Source: Tolypothrix tenuis PCC 7101
Lineage (GTDB): Bacteria > Cyanobacteriota > Cyanobacteriia > Cyanobacteriales > Nostocaceae
Assembly: GCF_002368295.1 (NCBI RefSeq)
Contig: NZ_AP018248.1
Coordinates: 7,465,326 to 7,529,325, forward strand
Direction: 5' to 3'
DNA length: 64,000 bases
Shown here: one piece after another, positions 17,904 through 27,630 of the stretch
Layout: the number at the start of each line of letters is the position of its first letter
Position numbering within the stretch: the stretch's first letter is position 1
Translations under genes and position numbers: made by a program
The notes under the pieces: model-generated
Databases searched by the model: none
The model's input: the letters and a program-made list of their open reading frames with translations, nothing else
Told to the model about the DNA's origin: nothing

Positions 17904-19715
17904 ATGACTGACGTTCCCGCAGTTCGCATTCGCAATTTTTGTATTATTGCTCACATCGACCACGGGAAATCCACCCTTGCCGATCGCTTACTCCAAGCCA
18001 CTGGTACTGTTGAAGATCGGCAGATGAAGGAGCAGTTTCTCGACAATATGGATTTGGAACGGGAGCGCGGCATTACCATTAAGCTGCAAGCTGCCCGGAT
18101 GAATTACACTGCTAAAGATGGTCAGCAGTATGTGCTGAATTTGATTGATACGCCAGGACACGTGGATTTTTCCTATGAGGTGTCACGCTCGCTTGCTGCT
18201 TGTGAAGGGGCGTTGTTAGTGGTTGACGCTTCCCAAGGCGTAGAAGCTCAAACTTTGGCGAATGTGTATTTGGCTCTGGAACATAACCTGGAAATTATTC
18301 CGGTGTTGAATAAAATTGACTTACCAGGTGCAGAACCAGATCGAGTCATCAGCGAAATTGAAGAAATTATCGGTTTAGATTGCAGCGGTGCGATTTTAGC
18401 CTCAGCTAAAGAAGGTATTGGCATTAATGAGATTTTAGAAACAATTGTTGAGCGCATACCGCCAGCCCCCAATACTGTAGATCAGCGTTTGCGGGCGTTA
18501 ATTTTTGATAGTTACTACGACAGCTACCGGGGCGTAATTGTTTACTTCCGAGTGATGGATGGTAGCCTCAAAAAAGGCGATCGCATTTATTTGATGGCTT
18601 CTGAGAAAGAATATGAAATCGATGAATTAGGGGTGCTTTCTCCCACTCAAAAGCAAGTTAATGAACTGCACGCCGGGGAAGTAGGTTATTTAGCCGCCGC
18701 CATTAAAGCTGTAGCTGATGCGCGGGTGGGTGATACCATTACTTTGTCTAACGCTAAAGCTGCAGAACCTTTACCAGGTTACACAGAAGCCAATCCAATG
18801 GTCTTTTGTGGGATGTTCCCCATTGATGCTGACCAATTTGAAGACTTGCGGGAAGCCCTAGAAAAGCTCAGGCTTAATGATGCAGCGCTACATTATGAAC
18901 CGGAAACTTCCAGCGCTATGGGCTTTGGTTTCCGTTGTGGGTTCTTAGGTTTGCTGCACATGGAAATTGTGCAAGAACGCTTGGAACGGGAATACAACTT
19001 AGATTTAATTATTACAGCGCCTTCAGTAGTTTATAAAGTGACTACTTTGAAGGGCGAGGAACTGTATATAGATAATCCTAGCCATTTACCCTCTCCCAAC
19101 GAGCGCGAAAAAATTGAGGAGCCTTACGTTAAGGTAGAAATGATTACTCCTGAGACCTACGTGGGTACTTTGATGGAGTTATCGCAAAACCGCCGGGGTA
19201 TTTTCAAGGATATGAAATATCTTACCCAAGGGCGCACAACCTTAACTTATGAGTTGCCTTTGGCGGAAGTCGTCACTGACTTTTTTGATCAGATGAAATC
19301 GCGATCGCGTGGTTATGCCAGCATGGAATATCACCTGATTGGTTATCGCGAAAATCCTTTGGTGAAACTGGATATTATGATTAATGGCGATCCGGTGGAT
19401 TCTTTAGCCATGATTGTCCATCGCGATAAAGCTTACAATGTCGGTCGCTCAATGGCCGAGAAGCTCAAAGAACTGATTCCCCGCCATCAATTTAAAGTAC
19501 CGATTCAAGCAAGTATTGGTAGTAAAGTCATCGCCAGTGAACATATCCCCGCTCTGCGGAAAGACGTACTAGCCAAGTGCTACGGTGGTGACATCAGCCG
19601 GAAGAAAAAACTTTTGCAAAAGCAAGCAAAAGGTAAAAAGCGGATGAAATCTGTAGGTACGGTTGATGTTCCTCAAGAAGCATTTATGGCAGTATTGCGT
19701 TTAGATCAAAGTTAA
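17904..19715 (+). CDS. lepA: Elongation factor 4 (LepA)
   Basis: Ribosome-associated translational GTPase of 603 aa that back-translocates or remodels stalled ribosomes and aids 30S maturation. G1 is AHIDHGKST (residues 16-24), switch II is [12 protein letters not shown] and G4 is NKIDLPGA. The LepA-specific C-terminal domain follows, with [20 protein letters not shown] (EF-G-like domain V start) and the lysine-rich end [20 protein letters not shown]. The length is the family norm. Start is the ATG at 17904; no strong Shine-Dalgarno is seen, as is common in cyanobacteria. A hairpin terminator follows at 19789. Confidence 0.97.
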   Translation: MTDVPAVRIRNFCIIAHIDHGKSTLADRLLQATGTVEDRQMKEQFLDNMDLERERGITIKLQAARMNYTAKDGQQYVLNLIDTPGHVDFSYEVSRSLAACEGALLVVDASQGVEAQTLANVYLALEHNLEIIPVLNKIDLPGAEPDRVISEIEEIIGLDCSGAILASAKEGIGINEILETIVERIPPAPNTVDQRLRALIFDSYYDSYRGVIVYFRVMDGSLKKGDRIYLMASEKEYEIDELGVLSPTQKQVNELHAGEVGYLAAAIKAVADARVGDTITLSNAKAAEPLPGYTEANPMVFCGMFPIDADQFEDLREALEKLRLNDAALHYEPETSSAMGFGFRCGFLGLLHMEIVQERLEREYNLDLIITAPSVVYKVTTLKGEELYIDNPSHLPSPNEREKIEEPYVKVEMITPETYVGTLMELSQNRRGIFKDMKYLTQGRTTLTYELPLAEVVTDFFDQMKSRSRGYASMEYHLIGYRENPLVKLDIMINGDPVDSLAMIVHRDKAYNVGRSMAEKLKELIPRHQFKVPIQASIGSKVIASEHIPALRKDVLAKCYGGDISRKKKLLQKQAKGKKRMKSVGTVDVPQEAFMAVLRLDQS

Positions 19716-19788
19716 TTAATTGGGTATTGGGCATTGGGTATGGAAGCAGTCCCAAATCCCCCCTTATCTCTAACTAAATAAAAATTAT

Positions 19789-19830
19789 TAACGGAAACAC
19801 AGCTTTGATGCAGTATTTCCGTTATTTTTT
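19789..19830 (+). terminator. Rho-independent terminator of lepA
   Basis: TAACGGAAA (19789-19797) pairs with TTTCCGTTA (19816-19824), an 18-nt loop lies between, and a run of six T follows directly (19825-19830). It is 74 bp after the lepA stop codon. Confidence 0.75.
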
Positions 19831-19877
19831 GGGCTTTTTATGCAAAATTTGTCTAAATAACGTGAGTTCGACGGAGC

Positions 19878-20460
19878 TAAAAAACGGCAGGAGGTAGTGC
19901 AGACAAATCTTTTGGGTAAATATCAATCGACGGTTTTTTGGGAAAATAGGTGTAAGCAGTTAGTCCAGCCATCAAATTGACCAAAAAGTTAAAGACACTA
20001 CGATGTCGAGAGTGTTCTATTTGACACATATTTTTGAGATGGTCATTGACAGACTCAATTAGGGACTTCCAACTAAAAAAATATCCCGTCGCTGAGTAGG
20101 CAGGGGGGCAGGGAGCAGGGAGCAGGGGGAGAAAGAAAAATATTATCTAAGTAAATTGGATAATTTATTTTCTGGAAGTCCCTTACCGCCCGTTTGCGTA
20201 AAAGAATTTTATCAATCAGTTTGACCAAACGGTTTTTCATTTTCTTTTGAGATTTGGTAACTAACTCTAAACCTCGCTGATATAACTCCTCAAATAATTT
20301 TTGACCAGATTATCCTCGGTCTCCAAACAGTTTACCAATAAAGTCTTTTGTCATATCAGGTACTGGCTTACGGTCATCTACATTAGCTGGAGTTAGCTTG
20401 AATGCCAGTAATTCTCCACAATCGTTAATAATCAAATGAAGTTTAAATCCAAAATGCCAG
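19878..20460 (-). pseudogene. IS982-family transposase, decayed
   Basis: The minus strand translates in one frame as GFKLHLIINDCGELLAFKLT, then PANVDDRKPVPDMTKDFIGK and LFGDRG, typical of the DDE core of IS982 transposases. A TAA stop replaces the expected Tyr codon after GDRG. It continues SGQKLFEELYQRGLELVTK and reaches RKRA, where the MITE interrupts it. Beyond the MITE it resumes IESVNDHLKNMCQIEHSRHR and ends in YPKDLSALPPAVF with a stop. The N-terminal part is missing upstream of about 20460. The gene therefore has three lesions (5' deletion, nonsense, insertion) and cannot make transposase. Confidence 0.85.
20062..20182. mobile_element. 121-bp MITE nested in the IS982 transposase
   Basis: The ends are GGGACTTCCA (20062-20071) and TGGAAGTCCC (20173-20182). 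It is flanked by a 3-bp target duplication TTA (20059-20061 and 20183-20185). Removing the element plus one TTA restores the transposase frame RKRAVIESVNDHLKN exactly, which proves insertion. The interior holds GGGAGCA repeats and AATTGGATAATTTATTTT. Confidence 0.85.
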
Positions 20461-20605
20461 TTTTTTTATACCTTTTTTACTTATTCTCAATCAATCTTCG
20501 CGATCGCCTCCGACGGGCGCTTCTCGCCATTACAACACCTCCCCAGTTTCTCATGTTTCATATCTCGCAAGCTTTTTAGCGTCTTTTATCCGTCGAACTC
20601 ACGTT

Positions 20606-20978
20606 AATTTATTTGGGAATCGTTAAATAACTCAGATAAAAATGCTGGTTATGTAAGAGGGTACATATTAGTTATAAATTATTGACCTTTCAAAATAAAT
20701 TTTTAATATTATTGTGAGAAATTAAATCAAATAAAAAATTATAGAGGATGGATGTTCTATGTTGTGACATCCATCCTCAAATTTTGCGATCGCACCTGAT
20801 AAGTTTCAAAATTAGTGCTAAATCTTAAATGCTGTGCAGCCCAAGAGCGCACTTATTTCTCTAGGATAAATTACTTAAGTTTGCCTACAGTTGAATATGA
20901 ACCAGAATAGCACCGTGATGACAACCACAACGGAGTATGCTTGCTAGCATAGAGCGTTGTGGCTATATATTTTTATAG
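20606..20978. other. AT-rich intergenic region with one terminator
   Basis: Between the IS end and the DUF2811 gene. Apart from the hairpin at 20733-20778 nothing is recognised. Confidence 0.5.
20733..20778 (-). terminator. Rho-independent terminator on minus strand
   Basis: GAGGATGGATGT (20744-20755) and ACATCCATCCTC (20767-20778) form a perfect 12-bp stem. Read on the minus strand it is followed by ATAATTTTTTATTTG. It is placed to end transcripts of the DUF2811 gene. Confidence 0.75.
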
Positions 20979-21176
20979 TTAGCTGTGATGAAACAAGGTT
21001 TCTAGATAAACACGAGCAGCACGGCGATCGCTATCTCCATTTTGCAGTAAAAACAGTGACAAAGCCGCCGTTAATACTCGGTTTTGATCCCAATCAGGAT
21101 GTGTTTCTAAGTAAGTTTTTAGGGATTCATGAAGTGCTTCTGGGATTTCTGTAAAAATGTTAACTGTTGCGTTCAT
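20979..21176 (-). CDS. DUF2811 small protein
   Basis: 65 aa, starting MNATVNIFTEIPEALHESLK, then YLETHPDWDQNRVLTAALSL. This is the wording of the cyanobacterial DUF2811 family of short acidic/helical proteins of unknown function. The first strand and two helices resemble an RHH-like layout, but DNA binding is not shown. The start at 21176 is fixed by AGAGGAGGA seven bases upstream; the open frame extends nine codons further but crosses that Shine-Dalgarno. A strong terminator lies downstream. Confidence 0.8.
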   Translation of the reverse strand: MNATVNIFTEIPEALHESLKTYLETHPDWDQNRVLTAALSLFLLQNGDSDRRAARVYLETLFHHS

Positions 21177-21203
21177 GAGATTTCCTCCTCTGAGGTCAAT
21201 CAA

Positions 21204-21641
21204 GAGGGACTAGTTGCTTGCAGTGACTAGCTGAGGGTGAAATACACAACCCTTCGCTTACCCGACAATCTACGTCAACACCTGAGGTAATTTTACCCAT
21301 ATTGATGTTAACGGTTGAACGAACTACAACAGCAAGCCGAATCATTGTGCGCTAAGAGGGGGTAGGTTTGTCAATGCTGCGAAATGTTAAAAACGGTGGT
21401 ATAAAAAGTAAATTACGACGATAAAATCAGGGTTTGAACCTATTTTTTGTTACATTTTTTCATAAAAACTCAGTCACTGAGACTACCGAAACCACAAAGC
21501 AAACAATCCCCAATAAGATGGCAACAGCCGATGAACTCGTGGAGCATCTGTGGAAAACAGGTAAAATGCCTGTGGAAATCCTGTGGAATCTGTGAGGAAA
21601 ATCCCTGCTAATAATAAGAATTACAAAAACATAATTTTTCA
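21204..21641. other. Divergent intergenic region DUF2811 / MFS
   Basis: About 440 bp. A string of TGTGGAA motifs (21541-21590) precedes the MFS gene, along with a 22-codon open frame beginning ATGGCAACAGCCGATG at about 21518 that is too short to support. Nothing else is recognised. Confidence 0.5.
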
Positions 21642-22919
21642 ATGAAATTCCCATCCAGACAACTAGCGCTTGCATCGGAGTCATTCTCGTGGTTACCCCA
21701 AATTAATTCCCAAGTCGGGATTTTTGCGATCGCTAGGTTCCTATCGGAAGTAGGGACTGGCTTTACCATGTTTTACGCCCCCATATTTTTCGTCAATCAA
21801 GTTGGCTTATCTGCAACCTCTGTTGGTCTTGCTTTAGCTAGCGCTTCAGTTTTGGGTATTGTGGGAAAAATTGTTGGTGGTTCTCTAGCTGATTCTCCGA
21901 AATGGGGCCGTCGTCGCACCTTGTTGCTAGCAGCAGCAATTTCGGTAATTGGTTCTCTGGTGTTAGCTGCAACCAACAACTTTGCCACCTTGGTGATTGG
22001 GCGACTGATTTGTGGTTTAGGGATGGGTTTCTATTGGCCTGCAAGTGAAGCGATTGTAGCTGATGCCAGTGAAGCTGGGAATCGCCGCGAAACTTTTGCC
22101 CTCACCAAAGTAGCAGATCATCTGGGATTAGCGATTGGTAGTGCCCTAGCAGGATTGTGGGTGGCGACGACTGGCTTTTATCGGGGGCTATTTATCATTG
22201 ATGCTATTTCGTTCATGGTGTTTTTGATAATTGTCTATGGGGCAATCACTGAAACTTATCAACCCCAGCTGGATGAGTATCCCAAGCAGCAACATTTCAC
22301 CTCTTGGATGACAGCATTACGCGATCACCGTCTCCTGATCTACGTGGCTGTTAACATTATTTTCACTACCTACCTGTCTCAGATAAATAGCACCCTGCCG
22401 ATTTACTTTAAAAACTTTGTCAACGTCGGTGGTGATACTCCAGGATTTGCCGCAACCACCATCAGCACACTATTTTCTGGGTATTTAGCCTTGGCTATTA
22501 TCTGCCAATTTCCTATTGCAGCTGCCTTAAAGAACTACTCTCATACCCTGGCGCTGACAATTTCAGCTATTCTCTGGGCGATAGGCTTCAGCCTCATTTG
22601 GGTAACTACTATCACCCCATCTCATCATCTGCTTTGGGTAACTTTAGCCCTAGCAGTATTTGCCCTAGCGATGACTTCTTATACCCCTTTTGCTGCCTCT
22701 CTCGTGACAGATTTAGCCCCTGAATCGCAACGAGGGGTGTATTTCTCAATCAACTCCCTTTGCTGGGCTCTGGGCAATTTTATGGGTTCTCTGCTAGGTG
22801 GGTGGGCACTCGATCAATCAATAATGATCGTCAATAATTACTGGCTCTGTTTTGCTTTGAGCCTCTTCATTACGGTAGGAATTTTGCAGTATCTCAATCG
22901 GATTTTGGTTAGGGGGTAG
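21642..22919 (+). CDS. Major facilitator superfamily transporter
   Basis: 425 aa, with about 12 hydrophobic segments. The loop 2-3 signature is GGSLADSPKWGRRRTLLL and motif B-like sequence is LVIGRLICGLGMGFYWPASEA. The central cytoplasmic loop lies near residues 205-230 (ETYQPQLDEYPKQQHFTSW). The ends of helices 1 and 7 carry no binding signature that would define a substrate; drug or sugar-phosphate efflux are both possible. It is the only gene of its transcript; the convergent neighbour is a short conserved protein, with STRR in between. Confidence 0.85.
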   Translation: MKFPSRQLALASESFSWLPQINSQVGIFAIARFLSEVGTGFTMFYAPIFFVNQVGLSATSVGLALASASVLGIVGKIVGGSLADSPKWGRRRTLLLAAAISVIGSLVLAATNNFATLVIGRLICGLGMGFYWPASEAIVADASEAGNRRETFALTKVADHLGLAIGSALAGLWVATTGFYRGLFIIDAISFMVFLIIVYGAITETYQPQLDEYPKQQHFTSWMTALRDHRLLIYVAVNIIFTTYLSQINSTLPIYFKNFVNVGGDTPGFAATTISTLFSGYLALAIICQFPIAAALKNYSHTLALTISAILWAIGFSLIWVTTITPSHHLLWVTLALAVFALAMTSYTPFAASLVTDLAPESQRGVYFSINSLCWALGNFMGSLLGGWALDQSIMIVNNYWLCFALSLFITVGILQYLNRILVRG

Positions 22920-23000
22920 GGATTGGGGACTGGGGATTGGAGACTGGGGACTGGGGACAAGGGAAAAGGTGAAAGGGGAAAGGTGAAAGGATAATAGCAA
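22913..23000. repeat. STRR (GGGGACT/GGGGATT)n
   Basis: Heptamer array immediately after the MFS stop codon, followed by AAGGTGAAAGGGGAAAGG. It separates convergent genes. Confidence 0.85.
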
Positions 23001-23037
23001 GCAACCAACACCAAATACCAAATACCAAACACCAGAA

Positions 23038-23484
23038 TTATTTTGATTGACGTTCAAGATTGGCTTCTATAGTGCTATTTAAAAAATGTCCAGTTAAAAC
23101 AGCGCTACTTAAGTAGTAGTTATCTTCTGATAACTGATGTAAAGTTTCAAAACCACTGCGACGTTGGCGATCGTTTAATGCCCAGTAACGCTGCACAATT
23201 GTTGATACACCAATCAAACCCTCACCTTCAACCTGTCCTAAAAGATTATGTTGGAGCAAAAAAGTATATTGGCGTTCTCCATCATCTAACCGTCCTTTGT
23301 ATTGCAACGCAATTTCTGTGCGATCGCTACCTGGAAATATTAGCTTTGTCGCCATAGTAAACCAATTATCCCGATTCCAAGCCACTAAGATCATACCCTT
23401 GACATTAATGGGCATACTATTACGTTCTAGCCAACTACCTTGTAATGTCCAGCGCCCGGGTTGCATTAAAAAAGTATGAGCCAC
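23038..23484 (-). CDS. Conserved cyanobacterial protein, function unknown
   Basis: 148 aa, soluble, starting MAHTFLMQPGRWTLQGSWLE. A run of predicted strands (NVKGMILVAWNRDNWFTMATKLIFP, EIALQYKGRLDDGERQYTFLLQHNLLGQVEGEG) suggests a single beta-barrel or lipocalin-like sheet, and the C-terminus is helical (SEDNYYLSSAVLTGHFL). The layout is reminiscent of small lipocalin-type proteins, but no family motif is clear. It may share a transcript with nothing: anmK starts its own unit downstream after an STRR. Confidence 0.65.
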   Translation of the reverse strand: MAHTFLMQPGRWTLQGSWLERNSMPINVKGMILVAWNRDNWFTMATKLIFPGSDRTEIALQYKGRLDDGERQYTFLLQHNLLGQVEGEGLIGVSTIVQRYWALNDRQRRSGFETLHQLSEDNYYLSSAVLTGHFLNSTIEANLERQSK

Positions 23485-23589
23485 TTTGGATGTTCCTTGT
23501 TTTGCTCGAATACCACTGAGACTTAAAGATATATTTGAAACGCCAAAATGTCAGGTGGTAGATCAGTTAAAGTATAGCTTTGGAAATTT

Positions 23590-23690
23590 GGGTAATGGGT
23601 AATGGGTAATGGGGAATGGGGAATGGGGAAAAGGTTTTTTTGTTTTCCTTTCTCCTTTTAACCTTTTCCCTTTAACCTATATGTTATTTA
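23590..23690. repeat. STRR element
   Basis: GGGTAATGGGTAATGGGGAA array followed by AAAAGGTTTTTTT and CCTTTTAACCTTTTCCC. It resembles the dispersed element but lacks the ACAAGTATTG end. It lies just after the anmK stop. Confidence 0.75.
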
Positions 23691-23712
23691 ATTCCCAGCT
23701 TGGTTAAATTTA

Positions 23713-25026
23713 CTAACTTGAAACTGAAACATTATAAGCAGGGGAAATTTCGCCTAGAAGGACTTCGTGAGGTGCACCTGTAGCGCTAGGTAAGTTACCA
23801 GGAATACCCAACTGTCGCCAATAGGCTAAAACTGCAAAGGCGATCGCTTCTTTAAAATCTGCATTTAAGCCAACTTCATCGGTAGTCATGACTGGTACAG
23901 ATGGCAATAATGATTGTAAACGCTGTTTTAAATAAAGATTGCGACTACCGCCACCACATAATAGGATGCGATCAGGTAATTGCGGTAAAAAATTCCGGTA
24001 ACTTTCTGCGATAGTTGCAGCTGTCAATTCTGTGAGGGTAGCCAGTAAATCTGCTGCGCTGAGTTGGTATGCTTCAGCATCTCGTAAACACTGTTGCAAA
24101 TAAGCTACACCAAATAATTCTCTACCCGTAGATTTTGGGGGTGGGAGATGAAAGTAATCTTGAGTCAACCATTCTTCTACTAAGGGATGACAAGGATTAC
24201 CGCTTGCTGCCCATTGTCCGTTTTTGTCGTATGTTTTAGCACTATTTGTCAGATGTTGCACAGCCAAATCTAACAGGCTATTTCCCGGGCCAGTATCCCA
24301 CCCGCGAATTTTTTCTAGCCAATCATCACGGCGAGGGGGTAGATAAGCAACATTGCCAATACCACCGATATTTTGAACACAACGCGCTTCTTGGGGATGG
24401 CTGAGTAAATAAGCGTCAACTCTAGGAACCAGGGGCGCACCATGTCCCCCAATCGCAATATCCGCAACACGGAAGTTACTCACAGTGGTAATTCCCGTAA
24501 GATGAGCAATTAAAGCACCACGACCAATTTGCAAGGTATAACCTAGAGGTTTGGGTTGGGTAATTGGTAATGGGTAATTGGTAATGGGTAATTGGTAATT
24601 TGTTCTTTCTCCCTCGTCTCCTTGTCCCCTTGTCCCCCCAGTCTCCAGTCCGCCATTCACGGGCGGCCGATGGTAAACTGTTTGACCATGAGAGCCGATT
24701 AAAGTTGCGCTTTGATGACCAATTTGAATATTTTGGGCAGCTTGAGCAAAAGCAAAGGCGATCGCATCATCTATTTCTGCCAATTCTGCCATTGAGATGG
24801 CTTCCCCAGCGCAAACTGCTAAAATTTTGTCTCTGAGATTTGGGGGGTAAGGATATGTTTCTCCGGCTAATAACTCTACTTTGAGATCTAAATCCTTACC
24901 AGTAATTTCTACCAAGGCAGCGTCTATACCATCTACAGACGTGCCACTGATTAGACCAATAACGCGAGTAGGTACAGCAGTTTGTTCAGTGGAATGCATT
25001 GGCAGGAATTCTGTTTTGATTTGCAA
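23713..25026 (-). CDS. anmK: Anhydro-N-acetylmuramic acid kinase
   Basis: Phosphorylates and hydrolyses 1,6-anhydro-MurNAc to MurNAc-6-phosphate in peptidoglycan recycling (cytosol). Motifs of the ASKHA-type kinase are intact: [20 protein letters not shown] (ATP-binding, start), [51 protein letters not shown] and LLCGGGSRN. At 437 aa it is longer than usual (about 370-390). Residues about 123-159 are extra: they read [20 protein letters not shown] then [17 protein letters not shown], the second half being a translated GGTAATGGGTAATT STRR. The insert lies in a loop between strands, after HRPP and before [10 protein letters not shown], so the enzyme may still fold. Start at 25026 or the Met ten codons later (MHSTEQTAV). 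Confidence 0.92.
   Translation of the reverse strand: MQIKTEFLPMHSTEQTAVPTRVIGLISGTSVDGIDAALVEITGKDLDLKVELLAGETYPYPPNLRDKILAVCAGEAISMAELAEIDDAIAFAFAQAAQNIQIGHQSATLIGSHGQTVYHRPPVNGGLETGGTRGQGDEGERTNYQLPITNYPLPITQPKPLGYTLQIGRGALIAHLTGITTVSNFRVADIAIGGHGAPLVPRVDAYLLSHPQEARCVQNIGGIGNVAYLPPRRDDWLEKIRGWDTGPGNSLLDLAVQHLTNSAKTYDKNGQWAASGNPCHPLVEEWLTQDYFHLPPPKSTGRELFGVAYLQQCLRDAEAYQLSAADLLATLTELTAATIAESYRNFLPQLPDRILLCGGGSRNLYLKQRLQSLLPSVPVMTTDEVGLNADFKEAIAFAVLAYWRQLGIPGNLPSATGAPHEVLLGEISPAYNVSVSS
24547..24660. repeat. STRR inserted in the anmK coding sequence
   Basis: GGGTAATTGGTAAT array (24556-24600) plus CTCCTTGTCCCCTTGTCCC. It keeps the reading frame and contains no stop codon on the coding strand, adding about 36 residues to AnmK. 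Confidence 0.85.
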
Positions 25027-26048
25027 GGGGTAGTTTAATGGATGCTACTGCCTATGTCAAAATAGCCACGTCCCTATATCCTCTGCCATTAGTTATTCTT
25101 TCTGCTCTGATTTGATTGAGAGAAATTATTTACATGGTGCGTTTCGCGCAGCGCCAGTGCCATAGGAAGGTAAGTTTTAACAGGTAAGAGGGAACAGACT
25201 ACCTCCGCAAAAATAAAATGTGATTCCTATCTGTGAACAGCGAATTAATTAGCAAATTTTTCATGTCAATGCCGAGCAATAACAGCAATAATTAATAATC
25301 TGTGAATCACAAGATACCCGAAATTTTCAAGAATTAAAGTATCTAAGCATCTCTATTTTCGCAAATCATATATAGCTGCTATAACTATATAGTTTTGAAA
25401 GAGATAACAATAGTTATTGATTAATAACTACAGTTTTTATATAAAATCCTTCAAATATATTTCAAAATACAAGTTTTGTCTATATTAAGCAGCAAAAATT
25501 CTCAGAAAAATGTTAATTGATTTGCATAAAAATCTATATTTTTGGGATAAGAGATAAAGAAAATTAAATTTAAAAATCAGTATAACCACTGATAAAAATA
25601 TAAGGTAAGGATCGCAAGAAATTGATAAAATAATCGGCATCTACGAAAAATTAATGAGCCGATTAGAGAATATCTTGGAGAACGCTTATGCAATAAAGAG
25701 ATAGTAACGGCTTGCGAATGCAAGCAAGCTGGCGCAAAATGCGATCATCAATACCCAGGTAATTCAAAGAAAAGATTGATAGTTTTTCTTAAGCATACTG
25801 AGGTTAATAAAATCTTGTTTCACAAAGTTACTAGCTTTAAAAATTTACCTCATTAAGTTGGGAAAAGCTATATTTAAGATGAGCCTTTATGCGTCTGCGA
25901 AGTGAATATTGTTGGAATTATCCTCAACCCAAAATTAATTAAAGCCTAGGTGTAAAAAAATTTTATTTTGGGAGCAGATTTTTCAATAAAAATCGCTGCG
26001 AGAGAGCCAGATGCAACATATATGGAAGTAAATAGCCATTAGGCAATT
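25027..26048. other. Long AT-rich intergenic region
   Basis: About 1 kb between divergent anmK and the GAF kinase. Few ordered features: TATAGCTGCTATAACTATATAG near 25372 is imperfectly symmetrical, and AATCGGC/GCCGATT face each other at about 25634-25665. No open frame of useful length, RNA gene or repeat family was recognised. Confidence 0.5.
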
Positions 26049-27527
26049 ATGATTTTAACTGGACAGCACACCGATATAGGGAATAAACCCATCTCTCCCC
26101 AATTACCTCAACAACTGGGGATACTTCAGATGCTAACTAATATCACCAACCAGCAAATCACACATTTACCTGACCTCTTAGAGGTGATAGCTAGCGAAGC
26201 GTGTAATATCGTTGATATTGCTCAATTTTGTTTGATAGCCCTATATAATGCCCAATCGCAACAATTAGAATTAATCACCACAACAGGCATTAGTGCAGAA
26301 AATCTACATATTCTCAAACTCAATAACTCTTTAGATATTGGTGATAAGTTGTGGGGTGAACAACAAGAATCAATCTCCTACGATCAACCTTTCAATACCA
26401 AGTCAGGGTTACTAGCTCAAGTATTTGCTACAGGTATATCCCAGATATATCAAGCAAGCCAGGTACATAAAGACTGTATAATTGACGGCTTTTCCTCATG
26501 TCCATTTTTTCCTTGTGTCCCAGTCTTACCATCTGTCACACCTGCATCAATGTATGCCGTACCAATTAAGTCGGTACAAGCTGGCAAAGTGGGAGTTCTG
26601 GCAATTGGTAACTGGAAAAATCCCCATGCATTTAATACTGCTGCACAACACCTTTTAGATGTAATAGCTGAGGTCGCAGCGATCGCAATCAATAATACGA
26701 TCATGCTCCAAGTTTTAGAAGAAAGAGAAGAACGTTTAGCCAGACAAAATGAGATTCTCTTAGCGCAAAATCTCGAACTTGAAAAAATTCACCAGCAAAT
26801 TCAGCTAAAAAACCAACAACTTGTAGAAACAGGCGAGTTAAAGTCCCAATTTTTAGCTATTACTTCCCATGAACTCCGCACACCCCTGAATGTGATTTTG
26901 GGATTATCACAGGTGTTGTTGCGTCAGCGTAACTCTACCTTATCTGAGTTACAAACGGAGATGATCCAGCGCATTTTCAATAATGGTAACCATTTATTGT
27001 CCATTATTGACGATATGCTTTACTTTGCTCATGCGGAAGCGGGTAATCTATCGTTTCATACAGAAGAATTTAATTTAGAGACTTTGGTGTTAACTACCCT
27101 AGCTGAACACAGTTATCTAGCTGAGGAAAAATCACTAAATCTGCAAGTAGAGATTAATCTCAATTTTCCCTTAATCGTCAACGACAGCGATCGCCTCAGA
27201 CAAATTTTAGTCAAGCTGTTGTTAAACGCTATTAAATTCACTGCTGCAGGTAGCATTAAAGTAAAAGTCTGGGAAATCACTGCTGATAAAATTGCGATCG
27301 CAGTTGAAGATACAGGTATTGGGATCGCTCCTGCTGACATTGAGTATATTTTTGATCGCTTTCGACAAGTCGATCAAAGTAATACCCGCCTCTATGAAGG
27401 TATGGGTTTAGGGTTAGCCATCACTAAATCATTAGTGCAAATGATGCAAGGTACCATCAGCGTCACCAGCACTGTTGGCGAAGGCTCCACATTTCGCATT
27501 GAATTACCGAGATATTTTAAAAAGTAG
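26049..27527 (+). CDS. GAF-domain sensor histidine kinase
   Basis: Cytoplasmic 492-aa kinase. A GAF domain (about 30-220; DLLEVIASEACNIVDIAQFC to VIAEVAAIAINNTIML) is followed by a coiled coil (LEEREERLARQNEILLAQNL). HisKA contains FLAITSHELRTPLNVILGL with phosphoacceptor His274. The ATPase is complete: LVKLLLNAIKFT, VEDTGIGIAP, IFDRFRQVDQ and MGLGLAITKSLV. Residues about 143-170 (DCIIDGFSSCPFFPCVPVLP) are Cys/Pro-rich and look like extra sequence within the GAF, possibly a repeat-derived loop. No response regulator is adjacent. An AGG lies at modest distance before ATG 26049. The signal is unknown. Confidence 0.85.
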   Translation: MILTGQHTDIGNKPISPQLPQQLGILQMLTNITNQQITHLPDLLEVIASEACNIVDIAQFCLIALYNAQSQQLELITTTGISAENLHILKLNNSLDIGDKLWGEQQESISYDQPFNTKSGLLAQVFATGISQIYQASQVHKDCIIDGFSSCPFFPCVPVLPSVTPASMYAVPIKSVQAGKVGVLAIGNWKNPHAFNTAAQHLLDVIAEVAAIAINNTIMLQVLEEREERLARQNEILLAQNLELEKIHQQIQLKNQQLVETGELKSQFLAITSHELRTPLNVILGLSQVLLRQRNSTLSELQTEMIQRIFNNGNHLLSIIDDMLYFAHAEAGNLSFHTEEFNLETLVLTTLAEHSYLAEEKSLNLQVEINLNFPLIVNDSDRLRQILVKLLLNAIKFTAAGSIKVKVWEITADKIAIAVEDTGIGIAPADIEYIFDRFRQVDQSNTRLYEGMGLGLAITKSLVQMMQGTISVTSTVGEGSTFRIELPRYFKK

Positions 27528-27625
27528 GGAATGGGTAATGGGTAATTGGTAATTGGTAATGGGTAATTGGAATTAACAATCTCTCCCTTGCTCCCTGCTC
27601 CCTGCTCCCCTGCTTTTTCCCAGTC
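27525..27625. repeat. STRR between convergent genes
   Basis: GGGTAATGGGTAATTGG array then CTCCCTGCTCCCTGCTCCCC. It starts at the kinase stop codon and ends at the rsmH stop codon. Confidence 0.85.
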
Positions 27626-27630
27626 CCCAC

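Larger units (their letters stand above)
19859..20605 (-). mobile_element. IS982-family insertion sequence remnant
   Basis: Perfect 17-bp terminal inverted repeats AACGTGAGTTCGACGGA bound it (19859-19875, and the inverse at 20589-20605). Full-length IS982 elements are about 1 kb. This copy is 747 bp including a 121-bp nested MITE, so much of the 5' part of the transposase (next to the 20605 end) is deleted. No clear target duplication was identified. Confidence 0.85.

Noticed and set aside
21518..21586. 22-codon upstream open frame (MATADELVEHLWKTGKMPVE)
   Set aside because: Too short, no Shine-Dalgarno and overlaps TGTGGAA repetition; possible leader but not supportable.
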